Positions 31,464-43,640 of a stretch of 60,000 nt of DNA are shown here, piece after piece; within the stretch, counting starts at the first letter, position 1, and the number at the start of each line of letters is the position of its first letter. The translations under genes and the position numbers were made by a program. Origin of the DNA: Cristatella mucedo (taxonomy: Eukaryota > Bryozoa > Phylactolaemata > Cristatellidae); assembly GCA_009760855.2 (NCBI GenBank), contig WPIO01000097.1, positions 250,001 through 310,000 on the forward strand, given 5' to 3'. The notes under the pieces are model-generated. The model saw only the letters and a program-made list of their open reading frames with translations. It made no database searches and was not told the DNA's origin.

Positions 31464-31618
31464 AGCTGATTTAACAGTCTCATTTTTATATCTGCAGATG
31501 AGCCTTCTCGGCTGTCACTACTGCTTGCAGTGGTCAATCAAGGATCGATCACACCCAGGACTCGAACCCACGACCCGGGTCGTGAAGAGCGAGCACCTTA
31601 CTCCTGGGCTAAGACCCA
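31464..31618 (-). mobile_element. SINE A, minus strand, with intact B box
   Basis: GGACTCGAACC at 31558-31568 is an exact reverse complement of the Pol III B-box consensus GGTTCGANTCC. The 3' part at the left (AGCTGATTTAACAGTC) and the head at the right (GAGCACCTTACTCCTGGGCT) complete the element. It lies in sequence present in unit c but not in unit a. Confidence 0.8.
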
Positions 31619-32214
31619 GGGTAAAACAAGTTCTACTTGGTATTCGGACTATTGCCTCAACCAGAGCAGTCCGAAAGCCTATTTCTTCCGTCCTTGTAGC
31701 AGAGGAATTGCGAGCTGCTTTACTCACACTGTTACACTAACTAATAACGGCTGGTTTTTTAGCCGTATCGCCTGACTTCCCCGGGATTCACCCAAAGTGT
31801 ATACACCCTGGCAGAGACAACGAATGGCAGATTAGAATATGATTGAACTAGAAGAGCGAAATGATAACTGGCGTAAACAATCCCATCGGATGGATAGGGC
31901 GTCTATGAAATATGGCAGCCAGCTCGGGAGCACTTGCATAGAAGAAGGTCATCACAACTAGCAATTTTTAGATGTTGATGACGCGAAATTTCTCGTCATT
32001 TACGAAGTCATCGTCTCGTACCTTATTTACGAGACAAGCGACCACTTAGCGGTGGTCTAAAATCACTCAGTTTCCATACTAGATACCTCGAAAGTGCTTT
32101 TATTTTCTGCTGTCTTGCTACCGCAGAAAATATCAGTCGTGCTTTGAGAACTATATAGCTCCTGGCAGTCAAGCGTGGCTGTTGAGTTGTGTACCGCCTG
32201 GAAGTTGGTGACTT
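31619..32214. other. Unassigned segment in unit c
   Basis: This segment has no partner in unit a. It contains no recognisable transposon or convincing open frame. Confidence 0.3.
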
Positions 32215-32554
32215 GATATGAGCAGCGTGACTTGCAAGGACATATATTTACTGAGGTCCAGACCAGATGTCTCAAATTCTTGGACTAATTTGGATGCGTT
32301 TGCCTTGAGTACGTATGCCCACGTTTTCACTATAGTACCTAGCTGTAAGTATAGAGACTCGTTTGTGGAGCTGCGACGGCTATCTGCCAAGCACCAGAAG
32401 CGCGCTCTTTTAGTTAGAATTTTCAGAGTGCACAACTCAAATTTTACCTTTAAAACTTGTTGAGACTCGACCTAAAATCACTAAAATAAACAGCACAAGC
32501 AGAAATACGGTCAAATTGTACACAAAGGTCCTGGTAAATAAATAAATAAATGCT

Positions 32555-32705
32555 AGCTGATTTAACAGCCTCTTTTGTATAGCGACAGAAGAGCCTTTCC
32601 GGCCATCACCACCGCTTGCAGTGGCGATAAAGGATCGCCCACAGCAGGATTCGAGCCCACGTGAAAAGCAACCGCCTTACCTGGTGAGCCATTACGGCTC
32701 ACCAA
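32555..32705 (-). mobile_element. SINE A, minus strand, with an empty site in unit a
   Basis: A (TAAA)n tail at the left is followed by AGCTGATTTAACAGCCTCTT and the inverted hairpin GCGATAAAGGATCGC. GGATTCGAGCC (32647-32657, inverted B box) and CCTGGTGAGCCA (inverted A box) complete the element. Unit a is continuous here (GACCTGGTGGCATACTGGGA at 618), which shows that this copy inserted after the units separated. Confidence 0.85.
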
Positions 32706-33207
32706 CTGAGTAATGAGATGGATACCGGGTTAAAAGACTCCTCGGGGTAGTGGTGGTTCTTAAAGCTATTTCAAAATACGAAAGCCACCGGCCGTGCGAA
32801 TCAAGCAGTGAGCAGTCTCGTAACCTCTAATTCAGCCTAAACAACATATCTTATTTCATTGTATAGCGCCACAGAAGAACTTATCGACCTGGTACGGTGT
32901 CGTGGGGCCCGGAATCGCCAAGGCCTTTTAAATCAAGGCGCTGTGAATGCAAGATATTTTAATTAAGCCAAGTACTAACAAAGCAAGAACATTTCTAAGC
33001 AGCAACCGAATTAATGACGGACGCACAGGCGAAACTCATGGTCTGCTTTCTCGAAAGTTCGGCGTCCGGCGTCCCAGCACAGGCGTTCTACTGCTTGCAA
33101 GTCGCTGGCGAGACAGCTCTGGCTTCCCGTTGCTCGGAGGTGTCTCGTCGCAGCCCGGAGCGGAAGCGGCGGCCTTCAGCACTTCCGATGATCTGGCACA
33201 TTGCCGA

Positions 33208-33900
33208 TTACTCGAGAAGCACGCGAATGCAGAGTCTAAAATAAAGCAGCGACGGGCTGTTGATGTCGTCTGAGGATAAGCATTGGCGTCTGCACTGCGA
33301 GTACGTAAAAGGAGGTATGAACTGCAGCTGCGTAGTGCAGCCAATGCAGATGCTGTTGCAGTCGTGTAGTTGCCGTTTGTAGCGAGCCGACTCCGAGCGT
33401 GTACCACCTAGCACCAACACACGTACGACAGGCTGCGGTCGATCGTCAGGAGCAGTGGCGTGGCTGCCAGACTCAGCCCGAGCCGTCGGCGGCGACACTA
33501 ACTTGATCGTCGGAGAAGGAAGAGGAGAGGTCGTTGACCCGGCGTAGAAACCCGTCTCCAATCTCCAAGATGCAGTGACGGCAGCGATGTCTTCAACCAT
33601 TCGAGGGCAATCGTCGCCCCGAACCGTGGCCGACCGCCGGCGACCGCCGCTGCCATCTTCGAGCGGTGGCGGCAGCGATGAGTTTATGTCAGGCTCGTAG
33701 GTACCACTTCGCGGCGACGGTGAGAAACCAGCGGTACCGAAAGCGGGCGCAGCAGAGACGCCCGGAGACGACGCGTCAAGAACGCTGCCCTCCATAGAAT
33801 GCATTTCGCTCGCCGTCGACGCAACCCGGGCAGCGCTCACCGCCTGCTGGCAGACGAGCACGGCGCCAATGGCGCATCGCATTGCGGCTGACAAAAGCAT
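33208..33900 (-). CDS. Putative secreted protein, 230 codons, no family recognised
   Basis: The frame starts MLLSAAMRCAIGAVLVCQQA and continues VSA-ARVAS. That is a short hydrophobic n/h-region with a small-residue cleavage pattern after residue 23, so export is plausible. The middle is Ser/Pro/Gly-rich. The C-terminal third has several cysteines (HDCNSICIGCTT, YSQCRRQC). A TATA box lies about 100 bases upstream. A second frame overlaps on the same strand (33407-33036) and is also open in a and b, so the true reading frame or a splice may differ. In the N-terminal part this frame survives comparison with unit a better than the alternative frame (33776-34090), which gains a stop. GC-rich sequence makes chance frames likely. 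Confidence 0.35.
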   Translation of the reverse strand: MLLSAAMRCAIGAVLVCQQAVSAARVASTASEMHSMEGSVLDASSPGVSAAPAFGTAGFSPSPRSGTYEPDINSSLPPPLEDGSGGRRRSATVRGDDCPRMVEDIAAVTASWRLETGFYAGSTTSPLPSPTIKLVSPPTARAESGSHATAPDDRPQPVVRVLVLGGTRSESARYKRQLHDCNSICIGCTTQLQFIPPFTYSQCRRQCLSSDDINSPSLLYFRLCIRVLLE

Positions 33901-34000
33901 GGCGAGCCGCGTTCAACCTCACAGTCGCTAGCTTGCTCGTGCGGCTCGTTTGCCCGACCCACGGTGTCGGATGAGAGCTTGAACTGGCCGCGTTTTGGAG

Positions 34001-34009
34001 TCTTTTATA
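34001..34009 (-). promoter_or_regulatory. TATA-box-like site, minus strand (unit c)
   Basis: The minus strand reads TATAAAAGA, preceded by GTG and followed by CTCC. A TCATCC start-like sequence lies about 37 bases downstream, and the ATG of the 230-codon frame lies at 33900. The site is conserved in unit a (5283-5291). Confidence 0.35.
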
Positions 34010-34777
34010 CACGATTTTGAGCCTACGCGCACTCATTCGAGCGGATGTCGGCTGTGCAACGCTTCGAGCGCGCCCCCCCCCCTCCTCCACGAATAGCTCA
34101 GAGCAGCACCTCGCTCGACCCGTTGCCCACGCACTTCCACCGCCGAGCCGAGCGGGCGCGACGAGAGAGAGGACAGTTGTTGCACCGCGTTGCCAATGGG
34201 CTCAACGGGCGGCGATCTCGGTAAACAGTTAATTAAATACTACGCTAATTGATATCGCAGGAGGCACGAGCTCAGACTGCCGAGAGTTCGCTGCGGTTGG
34301 CGGAAACCCGAAAAAAGAGTGTCTTGCTCGCTTCCGTCCGCCCCCGCATAGAAACTCAGTCTCCGACCAATTTATCGCAGCGCGTCAGTTGACTGTCGCT
34401 GCTCCCTCTCAGAGCTGCTGAGCAGAGATAGATAACTACGACAAACTGTGCCGACGAACATTTAGATAAAAGCCGCTCAACGTAAGGAATATTTCGTAGC
34501 TGGCTGCTTTCTGCGTTCCGAATAGTGGCGCCTGCAAGTATGCGACGGGCTCCACCTTTCGCGACACAAGTGGACGCAACACTGCTAACGCTGCCCAAAT
34601 TAGCGTTAATGTCGACCTCGTTAAATTCCTCTGTCTAAAGTGGCGGTTGGGTTTGGGCTGCCTCGTACATTCCAGCTCCTGGTCCACGTACAAAGTCCGA
34701 CTCCAAACGCTTTGAGCTGACCTCCGAGCTAAATCGTGCGCATTTATATAACTATTTTCACGTTCAACGGGCAGACT

Positions 34778-34930
34778 AGGATAATTCTGCTCTTCCCGAC
34801 CTCGGTCCCGAGTTCGTGGGTTCGAATCCTGTGGTGAGCGATCCTACAATGCCGCTGCAGCGGTGGTGATAGCTTTTTAGCTTTTAATCCGCTATGCAAA
34901 AAATATGCAGATTAACCAGCTATTGTTTAT
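34778..34930 (+). mobile_element. SINE A, plus strand (ortholog of 6335-6485)
   Basis: GGGTTCGAATCCTGTGG includes an exact B box near 34819-34829. It is followed by GCGATCCTACAATGCCGCTG and a tail CGCTATGCAAAAAATATGCA, then TTTATTTATTTA. Confidence 0.78.
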
Positions 34931-35067
34931 TTATTTAATGAGCAATAACTACCAGTCCTTAAATTTTGAGGACGTAAGTCTTAAAATGCGGAATTCCCTC
35001 AGCTTTTATGCATCGATACATGTTGATCAGGAGTCAACTCTGGCCTATATATTCCAGTAGTTTATAC

Positions 35068-35700
35068 TGCTTTATACCGCTCCTATGAAACTTCATTTGC
35101 CTTATTCGCCGCAACCAAAAAACTCCGGCAATCACACCGGCTTTCTCTGAATACATCTAGATGTACCCTGCGCGGTGACAAGCCGACGGCTAACCGCACC
35201 GAACCGACGCCGGACCAATCGGCAGGTCTGGAGCCGGACGCTGACGGCGTTGTATTTAAGCTGGGCCAACAAGCCAGCTCTCATGAGCGAGTTCCGTCAG
35301 GCGATCAGCTTGAGCTGGCTTCTTTCGTCTGCTGTTTGCTGCTGTGCGGCGACTTTCTCGCGCTCCGAACTCTGCACGCGTCGTAGCGTATGGCTCCCGG
35401 GCGCATTCGCCGACCGAAGCTGCTCAGTGGGGCCTCTAGCCTACAGCCTCCAGCGATCAGTCGTCGGAAATCAGTTGTTCTTGATTTCCTCGAGCTCCGA
35501 GTGGCTTCGTGCACTCGACGACACGCGGCTTGCCTAGAGCTAAAGTACAAAATGAACCTCTGGTGACCGCAACAGAGAAGCGATCGACCTTCAGGTGACC
35601 CCAACAGAGAGCGCCGCTGCAATGCCACGATGGCCGAATTTCTGAATGCGTTTGCTTCTCTCATTGAGCTCATCGGTCGCCTTCGTTCAGGTGACTGATT
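35068..35700 (+). mobile_element. LTR-retrotransposon-like leader relic (unit c)
   Basis: Colinear with 7476-8145. The primer-binding-site-like motif here is TGGTGACCGCAACAG (35561-), with one change relative to unit a, and the second GGTGACCCCAACAGAGAG follows at about 35594. The open frames across this region in the two copies (7515-7973 and 35175-35537) share only their C-terminal part, so the region is probably non-coding leader/LTR. Confidence 0.3.
35630..35698 (+). CDS. 22-codon gag-start-like frame (unit c)
   Basis: Begins MAEFLNAFASLIELIG. It is the ortholog of 8074-8142 with Phe for Leu at position 8. See that entry for interpretation; it is kept here because two copies retain the frame. 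Confidence 0.2.
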   Translation: MAEFLNAFASLIELIGRLRSGD

Positions 35701-35809
35701 GTTTACTCAAGACATTTAACTAGCGAGCACTACTAAGCTCAACCTTGAGCAAGCGTATCCCAGGTCAGAACAAATCGCTAATCAACTGGCATAGTGAAGT
35801 ATTAGATGC

Positions 35810-36045
35810 CCAGTCAGCCAATGCTCACAACGACCATCCACGAGCTCCCGACCGTATACCGCCCCCAGGTAAGTACCTTCCCTAGCAATTCTTGCGGAGA
35901 TCTAGAAGTTATTTTTAGTCCTAACTTCTTTGCCTGCAAAATAGATAAGTCACAAAGTGTTTATCCCTATACCAACTGTTCTTCAATTATGTTTACTTCG
36001 GTTTGCAGCAGTCTTGCACAAGCAAACTAAATATAGGTCCCTAGC
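35810..36045 (+). mobile_element. L2A linker region, decayed (ortholog of 8255-8485)
   Basis: CGACCATCCACGAGCTCCCG, ATTCTTGCGGAGATCTAGAA and AACTTCTTTGCCTGCAAAAT pair with unit a. Frames are lost. Confidence 0.45.
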
Positions 36046-36068
36046 CTAAGATAGGTCCCTAGCCTAAG
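36033..36068. repeat. 18-base tandem duplication at a deletion junction
   Basis: ATAGGTCCCTAGCCTAAG occurs twice in a row. Immediately to the right, unit c jumps from the partner of about 8486 to the partner of about 13964. Unit a has the 18-mer once (8468-8485). Confidence 0.85.
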
Positions 36069-36946
36069 AATCAATTGCCTGCCTTGGCAGCAGGCTGACC
36101 CTCAATTGGCCCTCGATTACTCTTAGGCTTTCAGTCTTGGCTCCGATCCGCAGCACTGCTGAAGCGTGCTGATTAGTTGAGCAAAGAGATCAACCACGTG
36201 AGGGGCGGGCTGCTTCGGTCACAGAGACGACAATGCCGCAGCTATTCTCGCTCGAGGAAGCTTCTAGTTTCGAATTACCGTCTACACCTGGAAGCCAGTG
36301 AGGTCAGCAGTAGCGAACTCAGCTATCCAACGGTAATTCGGACATGCCGCCGCCAGAGTGCATGACGAAGGCCGCCCCATTATAAAGCGCCAATAAGGCC
36401 GGGCGTGCCGCCGTGCGTGCGCCCGCTGCTTGCCGGCCGCTCGCGGTCGCCGCCACTCGCTACGCGGGCGGTCGCGAGCCTACCGCCTGGCCTACTCCTG
36501 CACGCCCAGCGTGATTTACGGGCGACCTCGAGAACGCCTGGCGCTTCGGGGCAGTCGTAGGTCCGATTGTAACCGATACGGGATCGGAAACTCTCTGAAA
36601 TAATCTGTTTGACCCCGAGCTGCTGTTCAGCGTTCGTGTGCTAGCCGAGCGGCGGTCATGAGCATGACTGGGTGACGCCGACGCTAGCGTCAGCGGCGTC
36701 GGCGCACGCCCAGCGTAGGCTGCGCGGTGTACGTCGCCGTACACTCCGGCGGAAGCTCCGTTAGGCGCGCGGGGGGAATCGCACCCGCGTAAAGCAATCG
36801 TGACGAGAGAACGGAGACGATCGAGAGCGCGAGCCGCCGCCGCCGCCGCCGCCGCCGCCGCTGAGGCTGCCACTGCTGCCCGACGAGAGGGCGGCGATCC
36901 TACGCTAGACTTCCAACCTTGCAGCGACGCCTACGTCCTAGTAATG
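36069..36946 (+). other. Unit c GC-rich segment, no supported gene
   Basis: Pairs closely with 13964-14835, including the TATAAA at 36381-36386 and (CCG)n at 36833-36861. Low-complexity Ala/Arg frames differ between copies. Confidence 0.55.
36833..36861. repeat. (CCG)n microsatellite (unit c)
   Basis: About ten CCG units, followed by CTGAGGCTGCC as in unit a. Confidence 0.9.
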
Positions 36947-37125
36947 TAATATAGTGTAATGTATCTCCGTCTGTAACTCCACAAAGACCACGTGGGTATT
37001 GTGGAGGAGGCCTTTCAACTTTGCTCTGAATGCCTCGGCGGCTATCATTACACATTCATTAGCCTACCGACTTCATCTCACGCAGTAAAGGGAAAGTAAG
37101 AAGCATACCTGGGTGATGCGAGCAA
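36947..37125 (-). mobile_element. L2B 3' end, minus strand, without microsatellite
   Basis: GTAATGTATCTCCGTCTGTA, then AACTCCACAAAGACCACGTG, CGGCGGCTATC, GACTTCATCTCACGCAGTAA, and AGGGAAAGTAAGAAGCATAC. It is the ortholog of 14890-15330 and shows the un-expanded state of the (CT)n(CA)n site. Confidence 0.8.
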
Positions 37126-38550
<1,425 letters not shown>

Positions 38551-38572
38551 GAGAAGAGGGTGGACGTAGATC

Positions 38573-39385
38573 GGCGTCATTTATAGCTAAAATGAGTAAC
38601 AGTAACGATCATGTAATGTAAAATGGAATCCCAAATAGGGTAAGGCTCTGGCCCAACCAATAAACAGTACTGCATAATATTGCCTTCTGAGAGGAGACCA
38701 GAGCTGGAAAAGAAAAAAAGGGTCAAGCCCGCTTTCTTTTTGGGATATGAGTGCATGACATTCAGATGTCATGTCTGTTTCAATGGAACTCCTTATGCTT
38801 AGTAGGGCAGTGGCTTACTAACATAGTACATCGGAGTGGCTCTACCGAGACACTATCTTCAGCAGCAAAAAGACGTCGCCTGCGAGTAATCTTAATTACT
38901 TTACATACTTTAAACGTCCAGATAACTGTAAACGAGAGAGAGCGGGAGAGGGAGAGAGAGAGGGAGAGAAAGGAGGATGCATGTACATTGACGTCAGTTA
39001 TAACTTAAATGAGTAACTTTAACGATCATTTAACGTAGAAAGGAATCCCAATTCTGGTGAGGCTCTGGCCGTGCCTATAAACATCACTGCATAATACAGC
39101 TTTCTTTGATCAGACTGGAGCTGGAAATTAAAAAAAAGGTCAAGCCCGCTTTCTTTTTGGGATATGAGTGCATGGTATTCTGCTGTCTGTTACAACGAAG
39201 CTCCTTATGCCTAGTAAGTCAGTGGCTTACGAACATAGTACGTCTAGGCGGCTCTACGGAGACACTAACTTCAGCAGCAAGATGACATTGTCCGCGAGTA
39301 ATCACAATTATTTTTCTTGCATTACGCGTTCATTATATTTTAAAAGATGCATTGGCTAGAGGTACAAACACTTTCAGCTCAACAT
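38573..39385. repeat. Local tandem duplication, about 400-425 bases, two copies
   Basis: 38573-38995 and 38996-39385 repeat the same landmarks in order: GAGTAAC, GGAATCCCAA, TCAAGCCCGCTTTCTTTTTG, GGATATGAGTGCATG, CTCCTTATGC and CTCTAC(C/G)GAGACACTA. The first copy ends in a short (GA)n (38933-38972) similar to that preceding it, so the GA tract was duplicated or used as the recombination site. Unit a has one copy (18520-18944). Confidence 0.85.
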
Positions 39386-39392
39386 TTTAACT

Positions 39393-39815
39393 AAAAATAA
39401 ACAAAAACTCTGGCTTCCAATCAATTACTGAAACCATTCAAGGTTTTGTCACTCACTCTTAGATCCCTTAATTTTGGGATCCGTTCTACCTATCAGACTT
39501 ACTTCTAAATCAGGTCAGCTTTCGTACCACTCGCTCGACTGACTCAATTTGCGTAACTGTTTCTCAATCCAACCTCAAAATGTAAAATTACCTTGTCGTT
39601 TTATTAGAAATAAACAAACACACTGGCTCCCAATCAAGCAGCAAAATCTTTCAAGGTAACGTCACTCACTCTCAAGTTCCTTAATTTTCCTTATCCGTTC
39701 TACCTATCAGACCTACTTCTCAATCAGGCTAGTTATTGTACAACTCGCTCGCCTGACTCAATTTGTGTAGCTATTTTTCGAGCCAGCCTAAAACGCTAAT
39801 GCAACCTTACGGTTA
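39393..39815 (+). repeat. Tandem duplication of an L2A piece, about 210 bases, two copies
   Basis: 39393-39602 and 39603-39815 both run from AAATAAACAAA through CTCACTCT, CTACCTATCAGACNTACTTC to TAAAA/CGTT. Both are L2A RT C-terminal sequence. Unit a has one copy (18945-19155). Confidence 0.85.
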
Positions 39816-40411
39816 GTTAGTAAGCTTCCAAAACCAGGAGCTCACGCCCGACAGACATCACCACACTTCCTGACTTGGCGACATGTAAAAAGAAGCTAAA
39901 ATCTCTCCTGTACCTTGTATCATCTACTGATTCTATGTGAATACTTCTTTGTGTAACAATCAAAAAACGCCGATGTCGATCATCAACCATCTCCTTGAGC
40001 GCTTTCACGTGAGCTCCTTACCAAGCGATCGTTGCGGTGACCTAGCCGATCACTTCTCTAGCTTCTTAGTCAGCAAGATAGACAAGATTAGAGAGTTCAT
40101 CCCTAAGGTTGCACCGTTCGCTCTACTTGCTTCAACCATTCCCTCAATTGCATCAATACGGAACGTCTGTCCTTTGATTCCGTGCAATACCTATATGACG
40201 ACATTAAACGAGGCCACTAGTGACCATTTCTTGATATTCGTTTTACAGTCAAAGAATACTACTAGTCCTCTAGACCCTAGTCCCACTGTGCTACTTCTAC
40301 GATACTTGGATCTGCTGCTGACGTGAATAACTAACTCCTTAGCCTCAAGCCATGCCCAGCACCTTTCAAAAATACTGTGGTTCTGCCGCCAACTAAGAAA
40401 GCGATATCAAG

Positions 40412-40451
40412 AGGACTTGACCAAGAGGACTTGACCAAGAAGACTTGAACG
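40412..40451. repeat. 15-base tandem repeat, about 2.5 copies
   Basis: GAGGACTTGACCAAG is repeated and then appears as GAAGACTTGAAC. It lies inside the L2A relic. Confidence 0.8.
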
Positions 40452-40515
40452 TCTTCAGTCCAGCTTCCCTTCTCCCCTTCGTTTGAAAGACACTAGAATG
40501 AGTTGTTGTAGACCA

Positions 40516-40622
40516 ATTGAGACCTAAAATATATTGATATATATATTTTATAGGATATATATATATATTATAATATAGGATATATATATATATTAATATA
40601 TATCCTATATTGAGACCTAAAA
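40516..40622. repeat. AT-rich palindromic insertion with direct flanking repeats
   Basis: ATTGAGACCTAAAA occurs at both ends. Between them lie about 85 bases of AT dinucleotides that contain TATAGGATATATATATAT twice and the inverted ATATATCCTATA. The segment can fold on itself. The surrounding L2A sequence is continuous without it in related copies. Confidence 0.75.
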
Positions 40623-41390
40623 ACCAGCAAGTTATTTCCTGTCTGGGCTTAAACATAATCACTCCAAAGAGTCAGCATTGCTTAGGGTGTAAAACGGCCT
40701 TCTCATGAGTGCAGGATTGGGAAAAGTCGCTGCTCGTTGTACTTGATTTTTCGGAAAAACTCGATATAATTTCATCACCAAGTTCTTCTTGTGCGTCTCG
40801 CATCTCTCCCGGGTATCACTGGCACTGGAGCGCAGCGTTTCTGGTCCTATCTGAGTGGGAGACGCCAGAGTATTGCTATGAACGGACAAAGATCATCCGA
40901 CAAACCACTTCAGTACGGGGTACCTCAGGGCTCTGTGCTCGATTCGCTTCTTTTCGCAGTTTAAACTCTCCCTCTTGCCGATGAGATCGCCGAGCGAAAT
41001 TTAGGCTTTCACTTCAATGTAGATGCTACTCAGTTTTACCTTTTTCTTTGATCCCTATCAGCCCTCCGGCACTTTGAATACTTTACACACCCTGGCTGCA
41101 TGTATTGATGACATCCGCACATAGATGGCAGCAAAGGCTCATTAAATTGAATGGCGACAAAACCAATTTATTATTTACGGGAAAACCAAGTGCGATTCGG
41201 AAATTTGGAAAATCAAACGCTTAAATCGGCTCGGCTAGCATATATCCTGTTGAATACGCATGTATTAATAAGTTTCCCCTTCCAAATTGACCTTTTATTA
41301 GACAATCGCATCAGCTCAACAGTCAACTCTGCCTACTTTCAGCTTCATGAAGTTGCCGAAATTCAGGCTTACTTATTCAGGGATACTGTT

Positions 41391-42739
41391 GCCCAGTTTT
41401 TCTTCTCCCTTTCTTGTCAAATATTCTTGCAAACATTGTTGCTAAGCAGCTGGTTGAACTTTTTGAAAAGAACGAAATGTCGGAAACGTTTCAATCAGGG
41501 TTCAAGAGGCAGCACTCCACTGAAATTGCTCTCCTCCGTGTTAACAATGACATTCTACGTGACAACGACGAGGGGAATGTCACTGCCCTAGCTCGGCTAG
41601 ATCTGTCTGCTGCCTTCGAAACCATTGATCACGATGTTCTGCTTCAACGAATTAGAACAACTATCTGTCTGGCAGACGAAGCACTGGCGGCGTGGTTTAA
41701 GACGTACTTGTCTGATCGTGTTCAATCCGTGTCGTGTGGTGGTCAGGTCTCACTCACGAGACGGGTCACCCGTGGAGTCCCTCAAGGGTCTGTACTCGGT
41801 CCCTTGCTGTTCTCCATTTATAGACAACCTCTGGGAAAAGTGATCAAGGCCCAAGAAATATGATATCACGTTTATGCTGACGATACTCAGCTTTATTTGT
41901 CATTCAAACCGTCGGAATCTGCTGCAGCAACTGAGAAACTGAATGCTTGCCTTGCCGACATTTGATCCTGGATGTCGGAAAACTTCTTGAAATTAAATAA
42001 CGATAAAACCAAACTGCTGCTCATAGGACATCCTAAGCGTGTGGCTGGATTAACAGTCTTTGCTCTTCTAATAGGTGATGCTGCTGTGCGACCATCACCG
42101 CGTGCTCGAAATTTAGGTGTCGTATTCGACAGCTGACTAAATTTTAAAAGCTTCATTCAGAAGACTGCCTCTACAGCTAGTCATCACATCCGATCCCTAT
42201 CCAAAATTAGGAGCTGTCTTCCACAGTGGCTTGTAAAAGATTTAACTAGCTCCTTAGTTCTGTCTCGGCTTGATTATTGTAATTCCTTTTTAGCTGGGCT
42301 ACCAAAGAAAGCAACTAGGCCACTGCAGCTGACTATAAATATGGCTGTAAGGCTAGCCTTCGAGTTCCAGCGGTTTTAGCACGTGACTCCTTCGCTAAAA
42401 GAGCTAAGATGGATACCGGTTGAGCAACAGATACAGAGCAAAGTTCTTACGCCGACCCACAAGGCCCGCCACGGCTTGGCTCCTTCGTACCTTGCTAAAC
42501 TGCTGCACCAGTTTCAGCCTCTTCGTGCCCTCAGGTCCTGTGTGGACAAGAAATTAGCTGTTCCATTCCTCCCTTTAAAGACATTTGGTGACAGAAGCTT
42601 TAGTTCTGCAGGACCTAGACTGTGGAACTCGCTTCCACAATTCTTACGCAAGGACAACTACTTTCCTGCTGACGACTATGGCTCATCCTTTTCATCGGTC
42701 CTGAGCTGCCACTTTCATGCTACTCACTTCCTCAGATGA
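41391..42739 (+). pseudogene. L2B reverse transcriptase, few stops
   Basis: The frame contains [69 protein letters not shown] (about 41870-41900, YADD intact), FLKLNNDKTKLLLIGHPKRV, LDYCNSFLAGLPKKATRPLQ and FGDRSFSSAGPRLWNSLPQF. Stops occur after KAQEI, after CLADI, near VFDS and near FQRF. The enzyme would belong to the L2/CR1 group. It shares motif order with L2A but is clearly a different family. Confidence 0.88.
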
Positions 42740-42889
42740 TCTCATGACAGTGCTATGCTTCCCACTTTCTCTTTGTTGCGTGAGACGAATGCGTACCGAA
42801 AGCCGCTTAGGTTGTGAGTGCGCTATACAAAACTCTCCTGCGTAACACTCACATCTTCTTTATGACTTTGTAGAGTTACAAACGGAGAT

Positions 42890-42957
42890 ACATATATACA
42901 TACATACATACATACATACATACATACATACATACATACATACATACATACATACTG
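42890..42957. repeat. (ATAC)n microsatellite at the L2B 3' end
   Basis: About 16 CATA units directly follow the L2B terminus GGAGATACATATATACATAC. The array probably grew from the element's own tail. Confidence 0.95.
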
Positions 42958-43640
42958 AATCTTCTTGGTCCATGCATTTGTGGCATCCCATCTCGACTTC
43001 TGTAACTCATTGCTTGCTGGTGTCCCGGCATGTGTAATCGGGTGCTTATAGTTGGTGCGAAACTCTGCAGCTAAGCTCGTCTGTTGTGAGCTTCACAGTT
43101 GAAACAACACACCACTTCTTTCCGACCGGAACTGGCTCTTAATCAAGGACCATATTGAGTTTCAGGTTACGTCTTTAGGTCCCTTCATTGTCAGGCTTCA
43201 GCCTACCTATCAGAACTACTTCCCACTAGGCGAAAAATCAAAGATTCGCTGTTTTGACTCGAATCGTTGAGCCTTACCTCGTAAGAAGCTCAAAATGGTT
43301 GGAGACCGTGCTTTAGTTCAGATGCTTCCAAAGCCTAGAACTCATTACCGAAGCACATCACAGCGTCCCTGACTTGATGAAATTAAAAAAAAACCTAAAA
43401 TGCACCTGTTTATTACAGCATTTGGTGGGTCTTTGTGGTTGGTTCTTCGTGTGCATGTACCTGCTAACATTATGCCTGCTGCTTACGGATATTTCTACCA
43501 ATAATTTGGTAATGCTTTGTATACATCTCTAGCATATCTATATTTCTGTAGTACCCGTAAAGTGCCTAGAAGAGATCCAGCTCTCTGAGTGTGCTATACA
43601 AACGTATAATTATTAGTAGGTGTACTCGTACGCTCACGCA

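Larger units (their letters stand above)
41389..42957 (+). mobile_element. L2B non-LTR retrotransposon, 5'-truncated, inside L2A
   Basis: It starts in the RPVFLLPFLSNIL codons and runs through the RT, C-terminus, 3' UTR and GGAGATACAT end into (ATAC)n. It interrupts L2A between GGATACTG and AATCTTCTTGGTCCATGC. Unit a is uninterrupted at the same point (19540-19565), so insertion is later than the duplication. Confidence 0.9.
39816..43640 (+). mobile_element. L2A composite, plus strand, split by L2B
   Basis: 39970-40330 is the linker to RT start. 40680-41388 covers RT (decayed LLDLSAAFDTI near 40740, [10 protein letters not shown] near 40918, FNVDATQFYL near 41012 where YADD should be). After L2B it resumes at 42958 (GGTCCATGCATTTGTGGCAT) through the C-terminus, 3' UTR and tail (43555-43615). 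Unit a has the same element with an internal deletion (19499). Frames are dead. Confidence 0.75.
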
